Part shown: in pieces, positions 32,680 to 43,428 of the stretch
How positions within the stretch are numbered: the first letter of the stretch is position 1
How the letters are laid out: the number at the start of each line of letters is the position of its first letter
Assembly: GCA_015179125.1 (NCBI GenBank)
Contig: WHVA01000291.1
Location: 78,851 to 142,850 of the forward strand
Direction: 5' to 3'
Origin: Gautieria morchelliformis
Lineage: Eukaryota; Basidiomycota; Agaricomycetes; Gomphales; Gomphaceae
Length of the DNA stretch: 64,000 bases
The notes under the pieces: model-generated
Told to the model about the DNA's origin: nothing
The model's input: the letters and a program-made list of their open reading frames with translations, nothing else
Databases searched by the model: none
Position numbers and translations under genes: made by a program

Positions 32680-33215
32680 TGTAAGGACCCGGCCTTTGGC
32701 CGGCTACTTACCGGTAGAACCTTCTTCCGAGCCCGAGCCTTGTGATATTCATGCCCGAGTACATATGATACTTATCCGTGCCCGAGCCCGATCTCGAGCT
32801 TGAACTCATATCCGACCTTGATCCTATGCCCGTATTCCCTTAGTTACTGATTCCGCTCCATCACGCATCATTCGTATATTACCTCGCCCTGACCTCCACT
32901 AATCTGTTCGCCCCTGACTTGCACCTCGTCCGTATATAACCCCCTTGTATGCATTCCTACTCCTCAGTCTGAAAATCAACTATCGTGTCCCTTCGATCCC
33001 TAGCTAGTTTCTACGCCTCGCCTCTTAAGCCAGAACCTCGCCTCTTATTCGTTTACCTCCGAAATTGGGACTCGTGCGTAGGGTCGGCGCAGCACATAAG
33101 CTGAAGCCAAGTCCCTCTCCGACTTCCCCATCCAAACCTCGCCCCGTAACCTCGGACCTTGCCTCGGGTTTCGTCCCCGACCTCGGTCAACCTTACGACG
33201 GATCGTACCGTAACA
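32680..33215 (+). repeat. Gypsy-1 3' LTR (536 bp)
   Basis: Same ends as the 5' LTR. It lacks the 25-base insertion and has several substitutions (e.g. GATCGTACCG against GATCGTAACG near the end). Confidence 0.9.
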
Positions 33216-36200
33216 ATACCGAACGACGAGCTCGTGTCTCCCCACCAGCCAATATCTACTGGCTCTGGTGCGTATAGGGGCCATTCATTGGGCATTAACT
33301 GCATTATGAACCGTACCCATGATAGGTCGGCCATTAAGGCCGGTGGGGGGTGCAGCTTGGATCGGTGTGATGTGAAACCTTCGGCGAACGCTGAGATTGT
33401 TCTCAGGAACGGCCTGATTAGAGGGAAAATACAGGACACGTGGACCAGCTTCCCGTGCAGGCTTGCCGCCTGTGTGGCCGTTTTGGTGTCGGCTTCGCAC
33501 CACATCTTCAGTAGCTGCATCACCTTGGCTAGTTTCTCTTTGGGAAGTGCTATGGACTTTCGCGCCAGGTCCCAGTCGAAACCGATGTACTGTTGGATGG
33601 CGGCTAGCCGTCAGAGTTTCTCTATACTCCATGCTATACTTGCTGTCAGGTTGATGAAGTCTTGCTCTGTCCAGGTGCTCCCCGGTAATCTTACTGCAAA
33701 GAAGTTGTCGACCCACTTTAGGAGCGGTCCGAATCCTGCCTCTTTGTAGATCGCCACCAGCATGTCTGCGACCGTGCCGAACACGCTGGCACCTGATGCG
33801 AGCCCAAACATCACAGCTCTGTCCACGTATACCTTGTCGTTCCAGTGCACGCATACTGTGTTTTGCTGCGATGGCTGGATGGGTGTCAGCCGATATGCTG
33901 CTGAGATGTCGAATGTCGCTGCTAGGCAGCCTTCTGGCAAGGATAGCAGTAGCACTGATGTGGTGTTGAATGATCCCCACGCGGTGGGGAACTCGCTGGC
34001 GTTGATTTCAGCGTTTATGGACTGTACTCGGTTGTCGTTTCGGGGATAGGATAAGTCCTGGATGAGCCACATTTTGTCCGAGTTGGGTTTGGGCACGAGG
34101 CCTAGAGGCGATGAGCAGAATGGGCCAATTCGCCGCTCCAGCTCTTGCGGGGTGAAGGCCTCTGAGTACTGGCCTGCCACTTGCTCGCCGGTTATGTATG
34201 AGTCTATGAACGCTGTGTCTAGCTTCGAGGAGTTGTGGTTTGCGAAAGAGCTGTGTTCGCGTTGGTAGTGTGCATATTCCAACGTCGAATCCGTCCCGTA
34301 TGCCGTTAACTATGTGCAGCCACTTGTTGAGTATACCTAGTTTACATAGTAGCTTTGCTGCCTTGGTGGCTGACAGTGGTGTGACCACTCTACGTGGGTC
34401 AGTAGAGTGGTTTGCAGTTGCCGGCACCATGTGCGGCGTCGCCACAGAGGCTGCATGCATGAGCGCTGTGGCACGTGGAGCCCCATCTGCAGGCAGAAGC
34501 TCTCGCCCAGTTAAAGCAGAACTGCTTGCCTGTTGGGGCAAGCAAGGCATGCTCGTTCTTGGCGTTTTGCCCGAGCGCGGCCGTCAGCTTTCCAGCAGTG
34601 GTTCGGTCGGCTTTGCATTCTGCTGGTAGGTGTCCTGCAAGCCCGCATCGAAAGCACAGCAGATGGTCTGGCTTTGCCCGCTTGTGCTGTTGATATTCTT
34701 GCTGCTCTGCCATGCTGGGGTGTTTGGGCAACAGAGGGTGGAGCATAGGTGCTTGGTGCACGGAAGGCGTGGACGGCGCTGCCAGAGGGCTAGCCTGGTC
34801 GCTATGACCGTGAGTGCGTTTGCATCTAGTGCCGCTAGGTCATGCGCGGGGTCCCACGCTACTGCTTCACGCTGCTGTATGTTGTATTCTACAGCCACGC
34901 TCCAGGAGTGAGAGCAGGTTAGGTCCATCATAACCGCGTTGTGTGCCGCCAGCACGTCCGCTCTCTTCTGTCCCCAGTAAACCCTGTCCTCTCTACTGCC
35001 GTTTTGGATGCTGCGAACCAATCCACCATCAGGATGGACTTTTCGCTTCGCTTGTCTAAACCTTTCAGCATGATGCCGCCCTGCGTGGTGAAGTGTACTC
35101 CTCTTCGCCTCTATCTGCTTTCAGGCGCGCGGGTGTGGATAGGGCGGTGTACAGGATGTAACGAAAGGCTTTAGAGGCCTTGTCAACCCTGGGAGGTATG
35201 GCTACACACATAGTTGACGTCAGCTGTGCCCGTCGTGCATTGGAAAGTGAAGTGAGATAATGTGGTGCGCACGCTCCAGCGGCCTATCTGTCAGGGGACA
35301 CCCTGTTTTCCATTTCCAGTTCCGACACCACACCCAGTTCCGACTTCATTTCCGACTCCGCTTCCAGTTCCAATTCCATCTCCGCCTCCGCTTTCGGAAA
35401 TGATTCCGCTTCTCGGAGAACTTCCACCAGTCCTGTTCGCCTTGCCAGTTCCACTCAAATTTCCGACTTCCACTCCCGGAACAGTGTCGGAAATCAAGCG
35501 ACTCACATAATAGGTGGCATCAAGGGTCGATCAAGGGTCAGGGGGATGCAGGGTTGATGGCGGGTGCCAAGTGTTGTCCCTGGCTGCACAACGTAGTATA
35601 ATACGGGCTCACTGACATTGGGGGTCCTTAGACTTTTCTCTTTGGATTTCCCCTTGTCAGGTGAGAATCCCCTCTCTTGTATACTCCGTTCATTTATACA
35701 TACTTTGGATTTCCCCTTGTCAGTTGTGTGGTAGTGTGATCTCCACAACCAGCCAGGGTTGCCCTTACACTATCGCCGCAGCTTGCCTGACCAGCCTATC
35801 ACCGGCCTGGCTGGCCCATTGGCACTGACTGCCTGGCCTATTGCCGTGGCTGGGGGCCTATTGCCCTGCGGTGCCATGGCCTATTGCCAGCCTGGTGCAG
35901 CGGTGGGGTTGGGGTGGTGGGGGGGGGGGGGGGGAGGGTATATGTGATGCAGAGGGTGAAGGGACTCACAGATGCTTAGCGTGCTCAGCTTGAAGCCTGG
36001 GACGATCTCGGGGAGGGAGTGTCTCTCCTCTCCGTTACGCGCGGCCGTTTCGATGGCGGCTAGCCTGGCGGTCTGGATGGCCTCCTCCGTGGCTATGAGC
36101 AATTGCGGCTCGGCCGGCGGTGGTGCAGGTAGCGCGAGCTGCTGTTTCTCGGCCAATAGCGCTGCAATTTGGGCATCAAGGTCTGCCGCCAAGCGTCTGG

Positions 36201-36585
36201 GTTGTTGCTGGGTGGGAAGGCACGGTGGTTGCTGCTGTGGCTGGTGATGCGGCTGAGGCTGTGGTTGGTGGAGCAGGTTTGGGTGCTGCTGCTGCTGCGG
36301 TTGCGGCTGAGGCAGTGGGTTGTGGCTGGGGCCGTGCGGCAGGTGCTGGTCTCTGAGCTGGTGGCAGCTGGTGCTTGGTTCAGGCCCGCGGGGGTTGGTG
36401 GCACCTTGGCTGCGCGCTCTGGGTGCGTTCGCGTGGGTGTTACCGCTCGCGCTCGATGTGTGTGTGGGCATTGGTTGCGTGACTGGCGGCAAGGGTGGTG
36501 GCGCCTCACTGAGGTTCAGGCCTAGGTGTCGGTGGGTGCCGGCCGGTGCTTCTGGCGGTGTCATGCTGCACTTAGCTTGAGGCAT
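33216..36585 (-). pseudogene. DIRS-like (tyrosine-recombinase type) retroelement: gag, reverse transcriptase and RNase H; 3' part lost
   Basis: Read leftward. The first frame (36585-about 35965) is Pro/Gln-rich and then AADLDAQIAALLAEKQQL. A GTGAGT donor near 35,970 and a TAG acceptor near 35,285 would remove about 690 bases. The second part has KADRGEEEYTFTTQGG, KSILMVDWFAASK and YWGQKRADVLAAHN, a CCHC knuckle CFRCGLAGHLPAEC (about 34,650) and a second Cys region FCFNWARASACRWG. RT (34282-33611) has GPFCSSPLGLVPKPNSDK, TFDISAAYRLTPIQPSQQN, VMFGLASGASVFGTVADM and WVDNFFAVR: the usual VDD is VDN, so it is likely dead. RNase H-like VDIGWWGDTSSSFG runs into the Gypsy-1 3' LTR at 33,216. No recombinase domain is present, so the DIRS label rests on RT/gag resemblance. 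Confidence 0.6.
35290..35960. other. Low-complexity stretch inside the DIRS-like element (long intron or insertion)
   Basis: It contains a TTCCG/TTCCA-rich repeat (35,310-35,480), two direct copies of CTTTGGATTTCCCCTTGTCAG (from 35,639 and 35,704) and a run of 16 G (35919-35934). No coding frame of its own is convincing. Confidence 0.5.
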
Positions 36586-37165
36586 TAGTGCGTGGCGTGG
36601 TGGTGCGCTGGTGTGCGCGGCTGTGGGTGCGCTAGGGGGTTAGGGATGTGTAGCTAAGGGGTGGGCTACTAGGGATGTGGATGGGTATGAATCAAGCTGA
36701 GTAGCGGCGAATTAATGAATGTGTGGTATGGAAAACTGGAGTTATTGTTCTTCGCGATGATGGTGAGTGAAAAGGAGAGATGATGCGAACTCCGCCGTGC
36801 TTGGCGCTCAACTGGACGCCCACTACCGCCCACGTTCGGATCATGCGGTACCTACAGCTAAAGGACCAGTGATGGACCATCAAGCTGGGTAAAGGACGTC
36901 GATTGTGTTCTGATGGCGTGGCTACTGGCGAATGATGCGAGTAGTGAATAACCATTCGGCGGGTTCAGCGAAGAGCGAATGGAGCAAACATAGAAGTGGA
37001 GTGATGAAAGAGAGAATGGAGTTACTGGGTACAAGGAATAAATGAGTCATGACAGGGACAAACTGCAGTCAAGTTATGTAAAATGGACTCACACTCTGGA
37101 TAAACTTTCTCCTTAGTGCTAATTTCAGATGTTCCTTCAGAAAAGTCTAGGATGTGCGATAGGTT
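36586..37165. other. Non-coding sequence with dispersed repeat R1
   Basis: A GT-rich part (36,590-36,680) is followed by a repeat of about 190 bases (about 36,866-37,053) that recurs at about 39,041-39,260 and 39,311-39,495. All share CCAGTGATG, a TGATGGCRTG/TGTGGCT segment, GGCGAATGA, TTCGGCG, TGGAGCRAWCATAGA and a closing ACTGGGTAYAAG. Confidence 0.6.
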
Positions 37166-38034
37166 TTATTTTAGTTGAATTTGCACAAGTTGACTCCTAT
37201 GTATCATGCGGTTACTCATAGTTGCGTACAGTTTCACTCTTGACTTGATTGCAGAGGTAATTGTCTGGCAATACCGTTCCATGGCATAGGTCCAGTTAAC
37301 CCAGACCGGCCCATTTTGACGGATGTCATTTGGGATATGAAGTAGTGCATAGATACAGGACGTACATGCTGATAGTTTCTCCTTTGAATATTGGTAATAG
37401 TACCTAAAAGTAGCTTCAGTTTGTGTGGCACAATAGGACAAATGAACCTCACTCCTCGTATTCACGAACCCATTGTACAATCATCTCCTCGAGTGCATTG
37501 ATTTCGGAATCTGTAATCACAAACTGGAGACAGACCTGACAAATTTTCAGAAAGACCATGCTTCTGCAGTATAGAGACTTCATTCTTTAGTGATGTTGGG
37601 GAGAGTGCACACAAATGATGAAGGGATAGTTGCTGTGGCTGTAGATGTCTCTGTTTCTACCATTTCCCACAGTTCCGCAGCAATTTCATAGTTTCTGGTC
37701 CTAGTGTCCAGTCCTTTGAACTTGCCAGTCCAGAGGTCAATCAATGTTTGCTTGACATTCTCTTCCAGCAAATGCATGAAGTCATGCGGCACACTTAGTG
37801 CACAGTAAAATCCGGGCAGGGAAACAAGGATCGACTTGCCATTGAGCCCTTGGGTCTTTGCACATCGCTCCTGTTCGCCCGAATAACTTGTGTGAAGAGG
37901 TATGCTGTTCGGCGAATAAGGTGAACCAATAAATGTTCAGAAGATAAGAGGGCTGCCTGAACGGAGCTCACCCTATCTACAGTCGTAGCGAAGATAGCCC
38001 ATGGCACTTGACGATATAACGTGCAAGGTGTCAC
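37166..38034 (-). pseudogene. Tnp2-type (EnSpm/CACTA) transposase remnant
   Basis: Read leftward. One frame around 37,850-37,795 gives GKSILVSLPGFYCALSV and, after a small shift, PHDFMHLLEENVKQTLI, DLWTGKFKGLDT and AAELWEMVE (37,790-37,600), the pattern of the region around the catalytic core of Tnp2 transposases. After about 100 bases a second frame (37480-37166) has YYYQYSKEKLSACTSCIYAL, LHIPNDIRQNGPVWVNWTYAMERYC and ends RSQLVQIQLK, typical of the C-terminal domain. Intervening parts are lost or frameshifted. This family moves CACTA elements, which make 3-bp target duplications. Confidence 0.7.
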
Positions 38035-38387
38035 AGAAATGTTGTTTAAGTGGCAACAATCCTTTTGCTGGCAAAGGCACTCCTTCGGAGCCCTTCGCCA
38101 ACAGTGCAGATAATAGTTCGAAGACTAAGGTAATGAAGGTGAAGTATGAAAACTCACCAGTGATGCTTAAGTCCTCCTCTGGTTGAAGATAGAAATCTAG
38201 AAATCTACAGGAGAGGGCTCAAGATGATGATCACAGTGAGGTCAAGTTTTGCACAAGATGGACATATGATAATTGAACTGGGGAATATACATGCGAATGT
38301 AGACTACTTGTATCTGTTATTATTGGTGAAGATGGCCCTAGGCCAAGATCCGAAGCCGCGCCTCGGGTCCCCTGACCAAGACATGAG

Positions 38388-38413
38388 CACCGGCGCATTA
38401 TCATGCGCCGGTG
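38388..38413. repeat. Perfect hairpin, 11-bp arms, 4-base loop
   Basis: Arms CACCGGCGCAT and ATGCGCCGGTG around TATC, within a GC-rich patch of otherwise AT-rich sequence. Confidence 0.85.
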
Positions 38414-39040
38414 GCACTTGATTGCTCCACAACCCTTCTACATACCTTCATGGCGCTAGTCTATCAGTTAAGTAGCTAGTCATGTATGTAAATAACTTCA
38501 GGCAGTTAAACTCCAACCTTGCGCTATTGATTGAAGCCCACAGAGGCTAGTTTTTCCTTTGACTGGATGGAGCAATATCAGTCGGTGTCTAGCGTAGTTG
38601 TCACTGCACGCGGTTTTAGTGCAAACAACCGAAGTTGTTCTTATCTTATTCTCTCTACACGCTTTTATGACCTCACGAACCCTCACTGTGTATGCAACCC
38701 GCCGGCAATACTTTCTACAGTACCGAATGCCCATATGATATCAGTGAATAGGAAAGAGGCCGTCATGAATCAGGATTGGATAGGGGTGCGCAGTCAGGAT
38801 ACAAAATAGGTGAAACACGTATACAATAGAAAGAAGGAGCAGTGCGAATGTGAAACAACGGGGAGGAAAGAGGGATGAAGGTACCTATGTACGAAAACAC
38901 ACCTTGAGACCTGCATACATGTTACCCTGCATGGACTCTTTGTCTACTGGGCTGATCCCACACGATCTACGGTTAGGACATCCTGTGAATGCATTCCTGC
39001 CATATGAACACCTAAAGGAGTTGCTTCGGGAAGATGATGG

Positions 39041-39495
39041 GGCCAGTGATGCACCATCATGCCGGGTAGAGGATGTCAATCGTGTTTGATGGCATGCCTG
39101 CTGGCGAATGATGTGAGCAGCGAATGGTGGTTCGGCGAATGTGGCAAAGGGTGAATGGAGCAATCATAGAGGAGGTGTGGTCAGAGGGCAGGCAAAGACG
39201 GAGGAGGAGTTCTGAAAGGGAAAGCAGGGATAACTGGGTACAAGAAATACACGAGTCGTTACAATCCGGCCATAGGAACATTCAAAGGGGGTTGAGCCGA
39301 GGAGGTGATAGGACCAGTGATGAACCGTCAAGCTGGTCAAAGGGCGTTGATCATGCTTTGATGGTGTGGCTATGGCGAATGACATGAGCAAAAATCGTTC
39401 GGCGAACTCGGCAAAGGGCGATTGGAGCGAACATAGAGGTGGAGTGATGGAGGGGAGGACAGGGCTACTGGGTATAAGAAATAAACGCATTGTGA
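39041..39495. repeat. Dispersed repeat copies R2 and R3
   Basis: Two direct copies (about 39,041-39,260 and 39,311-39,495) of the roughly 200-base repeat also seen at about 36,866. Similarity is interrupted but runs in the same order. Unknown element. Confidence 0.65.
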
Positions 39496-40143
39496 CACTG
39501 TTCACTGATAAGCATTCAATCTATCTCGAAGATGGTACCATCAGCATTCTGCATGAACTATCAAAAGACAAATATGAGGAGATATTGGTGTTAAATATCA
39601 CCAAGAATGTGTCTCATTATTCAGTGAGTACTTGGTAATATTACAAGAATGGCCTTACATTGAGGTGTGTTCCTCTCAGTGTCTGGCTCTCTTTATCGAT
39701 GCCCAGTTGTTTCCACTGCTGCATCTCAGCATAAATCACTTTGATGCTCACTCTTCCCTGCACAATAGCTTAAGTAAGTGATATTCAGGAGTTTTCGACA
39801 TGGACACACTTTATGAACTATCCCAGATCTGCCAACGGGGAACTTACAGCTTTACATCAAGCTAGAGCCAGAAGATGCCCACTGGAAATGGGCGCAATAC
39901 CGGCCCCTCGGAGAAACCCTCACTAAGCAAACACAGTTGACCAGGACTTGTTACGAGTTGCAACATTCTCCCTATCAGCAACAGTACTGGGGCTAACCCT
40001 ATTACTTTCAAGCCATATCAAGGCCAAATTTATTTGGCATACCTTGCCGTATGTACTACGAATAATTCACTGCCTGTTATGTACTAATATTTGTCAGCCA
40101 GTGTTCTCGTCTATCCCCTAAAGACCCCAGGTCGCACACAGTC

Positions 40144-41216
40144 ATGAATGGTGATCTGGAAACCCTCGAGCTTGGTGTATGGCTCAATGATACTATCATT
40201 GAACTGGGTTTAAGGTGAGTAAAACAACAGTGAATTTCACTTCTCTGGTTCACCTTTGCTCTTTTTTCTATCCCATGTTAACTGGAAAAGGGTAATCTAT
40301 TGTGTATTTTCAAAGAGTGTATGTATTTATTATTAACCTTTTCTCCAGTGGATTTGAGGTGGTTGAAACCTGGACCTCAATATATGACTTGTTCACTCGA
40401 GAATATATTATCATACCGATTAACACCAGGTCTGTTACCCATTAATAGCTCTCAAAATTGTTTTCTATCAAACAATTTGAAGCCACCACTGGTTTCTTGC
40501 TATTATCTGTTTCCCAGGTTGCATGACTCAGTCAGGCTTTCCCCGAACCAATGCATGAAGGAGCCAAAAGTATGTACCCATCCTACATTGCCATTTAAGA
40601 CTTAGATATTTTCCCCAGGACATCTATTTTAACTTTTGACTCAATGGGGACACACCATCCTAGAGTTCAGAAAATCCTAGAAGACTACCTTATCTCTGAA
40701 GCCTATGACAAACAAATATTGCATGTATGCCTAGTTCACTCTATTTCAATGTCCCTGTGTGTTGTATATATTGCGATCCACTATTTTGTCTACTCAATTT
40801 GCATGTCACAGGTTCCGATTCAGAATGGTGATGATTGTGGCATATATTTGATGCTTGCTGCTGAGACTTTCACCTACAACTGGATTCTAACAAAAAAGGC
40901 CATCAATAATCTTAATGTATGCACTGTCGGAACTAAGTGATTATACCTCAGGCTAAACATAGACAGGGCAACACACCGAGCCTGTTTGAAGAGTGGAACA
41001 CCATATCAGCTGTGAATGCACACAATGCACTTAAATCAAGATTCTCCCTATATCCCAGTCATCTTCCAAAACTACGTAGACCTCAATGTATGAAATATAT
41101 GCTTATGATTCCACACAATAGAGAGAAACCTAAGAACAAGTATTTCACAGCAGGCTGCAAGCTTTCTTTTAGGCACTCTGGCATGATACTTGAGAGCATT
41201 TGTACTGGTTATTAAC
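40144..41216 (+). pseudogene. Ulp1-like cysteine protease (C48) remnant
   Basis: The first exon gives MNGDLETLELGVWLND, the usual WLND entry of the Ulp1 fold, with GTGAGT after 40,212. Later exons give YDLFTREYIIIPINT (about 40,390-40,428), LTFDSMGTHHPRVQKIL (about 40,630) and IQNGDDCGIYLMLAAETF (about 40,820), which carries the catalytic Cys in DCG. The trailing part ends GYKLSF-like and stops at 41,216. SUMO-type proteases of this fold are often carried by DNA transposons of the CACTA, MULE and KDZ types; with the Tnp2 remnant 2 kb away this may be one element (inference). Some exon joins are unclear. Confidence 0.55.
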
Positions 41217-42934
41217 CTGGTTATTACAGGTATAGTAATATATTATTCTAGCTGTAGGTAGGCCCAGCCCATGGATGTTGCATGGTTGCCCAGCACAAGT
41301 CCAACCTGGCTGGGGGAATCTACAGCTACAGGGGAATATGCTGTGTGTGGTATTATTATATATATATGTATGTATATATGTGCATGGACCATCCCGCTCA
41401 CGTGGCCAGCAAAGTAAATGTGGGGGTTTTACATAAGTGGCGGAGTTCAAATGCAGCTTGCTCCCCACCGCTACCAGCCCTGCTCCACTAGGTGAGTCTT
41501 ATGCCATGATTTGGGGTTCCCGTGTAGCTACCTTGTTCTATACGCCTCCTTCCTCATCTAGTTCACCAAGCTTTCCTTCTCTGGGGTCTGCTGCTGTTCT
41601 TGCTGCTCTGAGCCGGAATGCCTCGGTCATTTTCTCTTCATTGAGCACTAGTTTTTCCTCTTCTCTACTTCTAAGAACTACTTGTCCCACACGTTCTACT
41701 CTCCTCCTCATAGAAGTCCATCAGGCAGCACATTGACCCACCAGAGCAAGAGCCCCGCCTTATCTATCAAAGAGGAAGGGTGATGCAACAAGTGAGTATT
41801 TCAAGTTATTTCAAGCCCTGTGTTGTATCTCACCTTTTTTCCAGTGCTCAATCAAGATGTGCAATGCCACAATATTCCACACTGCAGCATTTGAGAGCTA
41901 TGAACAGGCTGTTCAACAGGCCGAACATTACATTGCTTTTGCACCGTGTGCTCAAGCTGCTCCAGTGGGCCCAGTTTCCATTGGACAACCTTTCTATCTT
42001 TCGGCACCTGGTCTCATTCACCGCATTTTAGGGCTTGGTGTTTGCGGTTGGAATACATATCCTGATCCGATATGGTTTGAGACAGGGCTACATAAACCAA
42101 GGTACTAGTTAGTAATCAGATTCCACGATGATCCCAGCAAGGTGAACGTCCAAATACCCGGGAGTGACATCAAATCTAATCGACCATGTGTTAGCAATTG
42201 CTCTCAAGCATGCTTTGACCATGTGAGGTCAACCCAGAATGCATCCGATACATTCACCAAATGAACTTAGAAAATATTTTTATGTAACAGCGATGCTCGT
42301 ACTAATAGTACTAAGTACTAGTACTACTTGTACTTGTAAGTTCATTTTGTTTCAGACTCCCTCGCTTTCACTCCTACCACCACAACCCACTTGTGGTATG
42401 CCTCCGGCTCCTATAATAAAATCCTTCTTGACTGTTGATCCCTGCCTCAGAGCCACTCAGCTCAACAACCGGTACTCTGCGTTGGCAATTGATACCAGAT
42501 GCTTGTGACAACGCAAGAACAGGGGGGGCAACTGAGTGAAGGGTGCATACCTCGCCCTCCCACACCGCATGCTGACTGACCCACAGAGTGCTATGCGCAC
42601 ACGCACATGCCATGCATTGCACAACTCCAAGATGGGCGTGAAGACGTGGTGCAGAACCAAGGGTGTACCGCGGTTTTGCGTCTCTCTTTCTGTGTGGTTA
42701 ACATTGGGCTGATGCGGTGTTGGTCAGATTCATATTTGTTTTTGGGTTTTTGTCGCCTCGCTCGAGATGCTGCTTGAGGATGCCGTGGCGCAAAGCTCAG
42801 GGACCTGTATATCCCAGCTGGGATAAGGTGTGGTGCTGCTATGACACGGACACTGATGCTGACGTGCATGCACAGATGATGCATATATGGGATATAGAGA
42901 CGAGGGGGAGTGGGGACGCTGTTGAGAATGTGTG
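41217..42934. other. Unassigned region with transposon-like fragments
   Basis: Frames at 41,437-41,736 (Ser-rich) and 41,857-42,108 (MCNATIFHTAAFESYEQA; may be spliced to upstream exons) show no domain I can name. A short GTACT-rich patch is at about 42,297-42,340. The region is cut at 42,934 by copia B and resumes at 53,445. Confidence 0.35.
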
Positions 42935-43422
42935 TGTTGGGTGCATTTATGCTCCTGCACCAAAATCAAGCATAATATATTCAATTTATTGTGTGGTGTT
43001 TCAATATTTTCTCATACTGTTCTTGTACTATGCATCCACTTCTCTGCTTATTTTCGAAATTTTCTAGTCACTCCCTATCTCTCCATTCCATTCTGTTATT
43101 TCTATTTTCATAGGCGGCTGCACCCAGCGGAGTTTGGAATGACTTCGACGCGCGAGCCCTTGGGCGCTAAAGGGCCGGGTGCAAGTATATGCCTTCTGAG
43201 ACAGTATTACACTCCTCTCTCAGTGACAATAAATTCACTGAGAGAGGCGAGTAGTATCTTTCATATTTACATAGCATGTTGACTGAAAATCATGTAGTAT
43301 ATTTGATTCTAGGTATTGTATTAATATATCAGTGACAATAAATTCACTGAGAGAGTATATTTGATTATAGCTTTCTAAGAACTCTACCGAACCTTCCCTG
43401 CCATAGCCCCTAGTTGCTAACA
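42935..43422 (+). repeat. Copia B 5' LTR
   Basis: Begins TGTTGGGTGC, ends TTGCTAACA. It carries a hairpin CTCTCTCAGTGA/TCACTGAGAGAG whose loop CAATAAAT includes AATAAA. Confidence 0.93.
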
Positions 43423-43428
43423 AGGGTT

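Larger units (their letters stand above)
25722..33215 (+). mobile_element. Ty3/gypsy chromovirus (Gypsy-1), full length with two LTRs
   Basis: LTRs at 25722-26282 and 32680-33215 begin TGTAAGGACC and end GTAACA. Internally: gag, protease, RT-RNase H, integrase with chromodomain, then an antisense spliced gene, then a purine tract. Flanks are GAGAG (left) and ATACC (right), so no target duplication matches. The left flank is copia A and the right flank a DIRS-like element. Three frameshifts in gag-pol mean it is unlikely to be autonomous now. Confidence 0.92.

Noticed and set aside
35291-35506. Gly/Ser-rich minus-strand frame in the TTCCG repeat
   Set aside because: Simple-sequence translation; lies in the probable intron or insertion of the DIRS-like element.
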